64,000 nt of DNA from Leucothrix pacifica (GTDB lineage Bacteria > Pseudomonadota > Gammaproteobacteria > Thiotrichales > Thiotrichaceae), in the NCBI RefSeq assembly GCF_003172875.1, contig NZ_QGKM01000005.1:2720-66719 (forward strand), in the 5' to 3' direction. The position numbers were made by a program, and so were the translations under genes. The notes beneath the pieces are model-generated. The model had not been told where the DNA came from. It worked only from the letters and a program-made list of their open reading frames with translations, and did no database searches. Below, one piece after another: positions 61,681-64,000 of the stretch. Within the stretch, counting starts at the first letter, position 1. Each line of letters starts with the position of its first letter.

Positions 61681-62157
61681 TTAGTCAGCAGAACCGATTA
61701 CAACCGGCGGGATAACAACCGGCTCAGAACTTGGCGGCATGCTCTCGCCACGAACGCTCGCCTGTAAATGCGCCCAGTAATCGTCAGAACGTACTTCACG
61801 CTCAAAGTTTTCTGCGCGCTCTGTTTTCTTACCCATTGTGACCGGTTTAGGCGGTGTAATAGCGTATGAAGAATCTGTAGTGTAATAGCGACCAGCATCT
61901 GCACTATCAGAAACCACTGTAGGCACATAATTGACATGCTGTGTGCCATAGCTCAGACGACGTAACTCACGCATTTCTTTTTCATACAGAATTCGTTGAT
62001 GAAGCTCTTCAACCACTTCTTTTGCCTCATAAGGCTTGAAGATAATACCTGAAACCACTACCAAGCCCATTGCTAGTGAAATTGCGAAAGCGGCCGCCAA
62101 CGTATATGTTGGAACCATATCATCGCTTTTACCAGTCGATTGCTTATTGTTACCCAT
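61681..62157 (-). CDS. Single-pass membrane protein of unknown function
   Basis: 158 residues from MGNNKQSTGK (AAGGG nine bases before); a longer frame lacks support. One membrane segment (about 18-39, AAAFAISLAMGLVVVSGIIF), then a charged helix likely to form a coiled coil (about 45-68, VVEELHQRILYEKEMREL), then a disordered Ser/Tyr/Pro-rich part. The N-terminus is inside by charge, so the C-terminus is probably periplasmic. It is convergent with glnD. No homologue family is recognised. Confidence 0.7.
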   Translation of the reverse strand: MGNNKQSTGKSDDMVPTYTLAAAFAISLAMGLVVVSGIIFKPYEAKEVVEELHQRILYEKEMRELRRLSYGTQHVNYVPTVVSDSADAGRYYTTDSSYAITPPKPVTMGKKTERAENFEREVRSDDYWAHLQASVRGESMPPSSEPVVIPPVVIGSAD

Positions 62158-62360
62158 ACCCAGCACCCTTTTCTTTTTATATTTGTCATTGCAGTATGCA
62201 GCCACTTCACAGAACCAGAGATTAACCACACCACATTCCCAAACCGTTTATCATCCCAAATCCCCCTACGTGATTTGCTCATGGTTTTTATTGTAGATAT
62301 CATGCTCAGGCATTGTTAGTTATCCCATGCGTTTACTAGTAACCCCACACGGACTACCCA

Positions 62361-63566
62361 TTGACTCACTTTGACGTAATTATTATTGGTGCAGGCGCAG
62401 CTGGCCTGATGTGTGCTATTCAGGCAGGACAACGCGGACGATCCGTTCTGGTACTGGAAAAGTCGAATAAAGCGGGACGTAAGATTCTGATATCCGGAGG
62501 TGGCCGGTGTAACTTCACCAACCTCTACACAGAACCTGATTGCTACCTCTCACACAACCCACACTTCTGCAAATCCGCCCTTTCCCGCTATACACAATGG
62601 GACTTTATTGGTTTGGTGGAAAAGCATGGATTGAGCTGGACAGAGAAAACACTGGGGCAATTGTTTTGTGATCAAAAAGCTGGGGCGATTGTGGATATGT
62701 TGCTGGCGGAATGTCGTGAGGCGGATGTTAAAGTTGAACTAAACAGCGAAGTGGACACTATCACCAAACATAGCAATGAGACTACAGACGATGCCTCACA
62801 GCAGTTTACGATTATCACACAAGAGAGGGTTTACACGGCAAACTCTTTAGTCATTGCCAGCGGTGGCCCCTCTATCCCTAAAATGGGAGCAACTGACTTT
62901 GGCCTTCGGGTTGCTAAACAGTTTAACCTCAATACCTACCCATTCACCGCTGCCCTAGTCCCCTTTACCTTCCCTGAAAAAGAATTGGAATTATTGTTTC
63001 GGGAATTATCCGGCACTGCAGTGGACGTCATTTTAACGGTTAATAATACGAGCTTTAAAGAAGCGATATTATTTACTCATCGTGGACTAAGTGGTCCTGC
63101 TACCCTACAAATCTCATCTTACTGGAGATTGGGTGACAGCATTAGTGTGAACTTATTACCAGAACACAATGCTGAGGACTGGTTAATGGACCAGCAAGTT
63201 GAACACCCCAATGCAGAGCTCAAAACATTACTAGCACGCGCTCTTCCAAAACGACTTGCTGCCAGATTGTGCGAACTCTTCATTGCCAGCAAACCGATGA
63301 AACAATACACACCAAATGAATTACAAACTATTGCAACACAACTTAGCGAGTGGGAACTAAAACCCCACGGTACAGAGGGCATGCGTACAGCTGAGGTTGC
63401 ACTGGGCGGCGTTGACTGCAACGAATTATCATCCAAAACCATGGAAAGTAAAAAAATATCTCACCTGTATTTTATCGGTGAAAGCGTCGATGTCACAGGA
63501 CACCTTGGAGGTTATAATTTTCAGTGGGCTTGGGCGTCTGGCTGGTGTGCGGGTCAATATGTTTAG
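62361..63566 (+). CDS. NAD(P)/FAD-dependent oxidoreductase, HI0933/BaiN family
   Basis: 401 residues from a TTG, the only start in frame, giving THFDVIIIGAGAAGLMCAIQAG, the dinucleotide-binding fold. Next: VLVLEKSNKAGRKILISGGGRCNFTN, the family signature, and a C-terminal GGVDCNELSSKTMESK and GHLGGYNFQWAWASGW. The family's substrates are poorly known (flavoprotein, DUF, bile acid and aminoacetone oxidases). A 15-codon ORF (62327-62374) overlaps its start in another frame. Followed by a MOSC gene. Confidence 0.88.
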   Translation: MTHFDVIIIGAGAAGLMCAIQAGQRGRSVLVLEKSNKAGRKILISGGGRCNFTNLYTEPDCYLSHNPHFCKSALSRYTQWDFIGLVEKHGLSWTEKTLGQLFCDQKAGAIVDMLLAECREADVKVELNSEVDTITKHSNETTDDASQQFTIITQERVYTANSLVIASGGPSIPKMGATDFGLRVAKQFNLNTYPFTAALVPFTFPEKELELLFRELSGTAVDVILTVNNTSFKEAILFTHRGLSGPATLQISSYWRLGDSISVNLLPEHNAEDWLMDQQVEHPNAELKTLLARALPKRLAARLCELFIASKPMKQYTPNELQTIATQLSEWELKPHGTEGMRTAEVALGGVDCNELSSKTMESKKISHLYFIGESVDVTGHLGGYNFQWAWASGWCAGQYV

Positions 63567-63709
63567 ACTTAAGGAAAGTACGACACAAGCACTACAGCAA
63601 CAAATAACCAGAGCACTCCGGTATTAACATTGCTTCGCCACAGCCTGTGGCAGCAAGGTCTGTGTAATGCTAATACAGGAATTCCGCCCCCAAGTAGCCA
63701 AGGATAACT

Positions 63710-64000
63710 ATGATCACCGTCACAAAACTCATCACCTACCCCTTAAAATCTGCCCAAGGCATTTCATTGCCCTGTACAGGTTTTGATGCAGAAGGCATGC
63801 TAAACGACCGACGCCTAATGGCAGTTGATGAAAAAGGAATCTTCATCACTTCGCGCCACAACCCACAATTGCTTAGCATTAACGTACGGATGAATACAGA
63901 TCATTGGATGCTGAGCCACCCTGAACAAGCCTCCGACTGCATAATTCCTTTTACCAATGCAGCAGACACTAATACCTCTCTAGCTGGTCAGGTCTGGCGT
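63710..64000 (+). CDS. MOSC domain protein, N-terminal part
   Basis: Open from the ATG at 63710 (AAGGA six bases upstream) to the window end, 97 codons, no stop. It has the MOSC N-terminal beta-barrel features ITVTKLITYPLKSAQGI (the YP-x-KS motif) and NDRRLMAVDEKGIFITSRHNP. Members bind molybdenum cofactor or handle sulfur. The catalytic MOSC domain is beyond the window. Confidence 0.8.
   Translation, partial: MITVTKLITYPLKSAQGISLPCTGFDAEGMLNDRRLMAVDEKGIFITSRHNPQLLSINVRMNTDHWMLSHPEQASDCIIPFTNAADTNTSLAGQVWR

Noticed and set aside
63560-63628. A 22-codon ORF after the oxidoreductase
   Set aside because: It overlaps the end of the real gene, has no ribosome binding site and no conserved features.
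63640-63656. GCCACAGCCTGTGGC hairpin before the MOSC gene as a terminator
   Set aside because: The stem is short and no T-run follows on either strand.

Overview
The window is housekeeping DNA from a gammaproteobacterium of moderate GC. Three observations point there: an RpoB/RpoC pair of Enterobacteria-like length, BolA, RdgC, GlnD, MlaA and the mpl-ubiX pair; the order ffh-ypjD-corB; and tufB with Thr/Gly/Tyr tRNAs beside secE-nusG. The genus cannot be named from the sequence. A sulfur-oxidiser-type (Thiotrichales-like) lineage is only a guess. No phage, IS element, CRISPR array or classical defence gene was found.

Layout. 1-4799 (-): a five-gene MoxR / DUF58 / DUF4381 / VWA / VWA-TPR operon, the last gene cut by the window edge. 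4888-6167 (+): bolA and rdgC. 6247-7667 (-): bioB, translationally coupled to a small unknown membrane protein. 7792-39743 (-): an almost unbroken 32-kb superoperon, read right to left as tRNA-Tyr, tRNA-Gly, tRNA-Thr, tuf copy 2, tRNA-Trp, secE, nusG, L11, L1, L10, L7/L12, rpoB, rpoC, S12, S7, EF-G, tuf copy 1, S10, then the S10, spc and alpha clusters down to rpoA and L17. Several internal promoters and hairpins divide it: the str promoter before rpsL, a terminator between rpsJ and rplC, a terminator plus promoter between rpmJ and rpsM, an L10-type leader, and an attenuator-like hairpin between rplL and rpoB. 39857-42685 (-): uvrA. 42766-44112 (+): a YajR-like MFS transporter. 44120-49634 (-): mlaA, mpl, ubiX, a thioredoxin-like gene, accA, tilS. 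49709-51562 (-): a PAS/degenerate-GGDEF/EAL protein. 51725-53609 (-): rpsP-rimM-trmD-rplS. 54119-55492 (-): ffh. 55648-61667 (+): ypjD, corB, radA, glnD with overlapping ends. 61681-62157 (-): an orphan membrane-anchored protein. 62361-64000 (+): a HI0933-family flavoprotein and the start of a MOSC-domain protein.

Most of the window makes the transcription and translation machinery and exports its products (SecY, SecE, Ffh), with accessory genes for envelope upkeep, DNA repair, nitrogen signalling and biotin/fatty acid synthesis. The items most worth a second look are small. They are a 43-codon, very basic ORF with its own Shine-Dalgarno sequence and downstream terminator in the rpsP-ffh gap; a hairpin that hides the mlaA ribosome binding site; a perfect 11-bp inverted repeat in the ffh/ypjD divergent promoter region; a 10-residue insertion after the NKxD motif of both EF-Tu copies; and the terminator that separates rpsJ from the rest of the S10 cluster. 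No clearly new multi-gene system was recognised.
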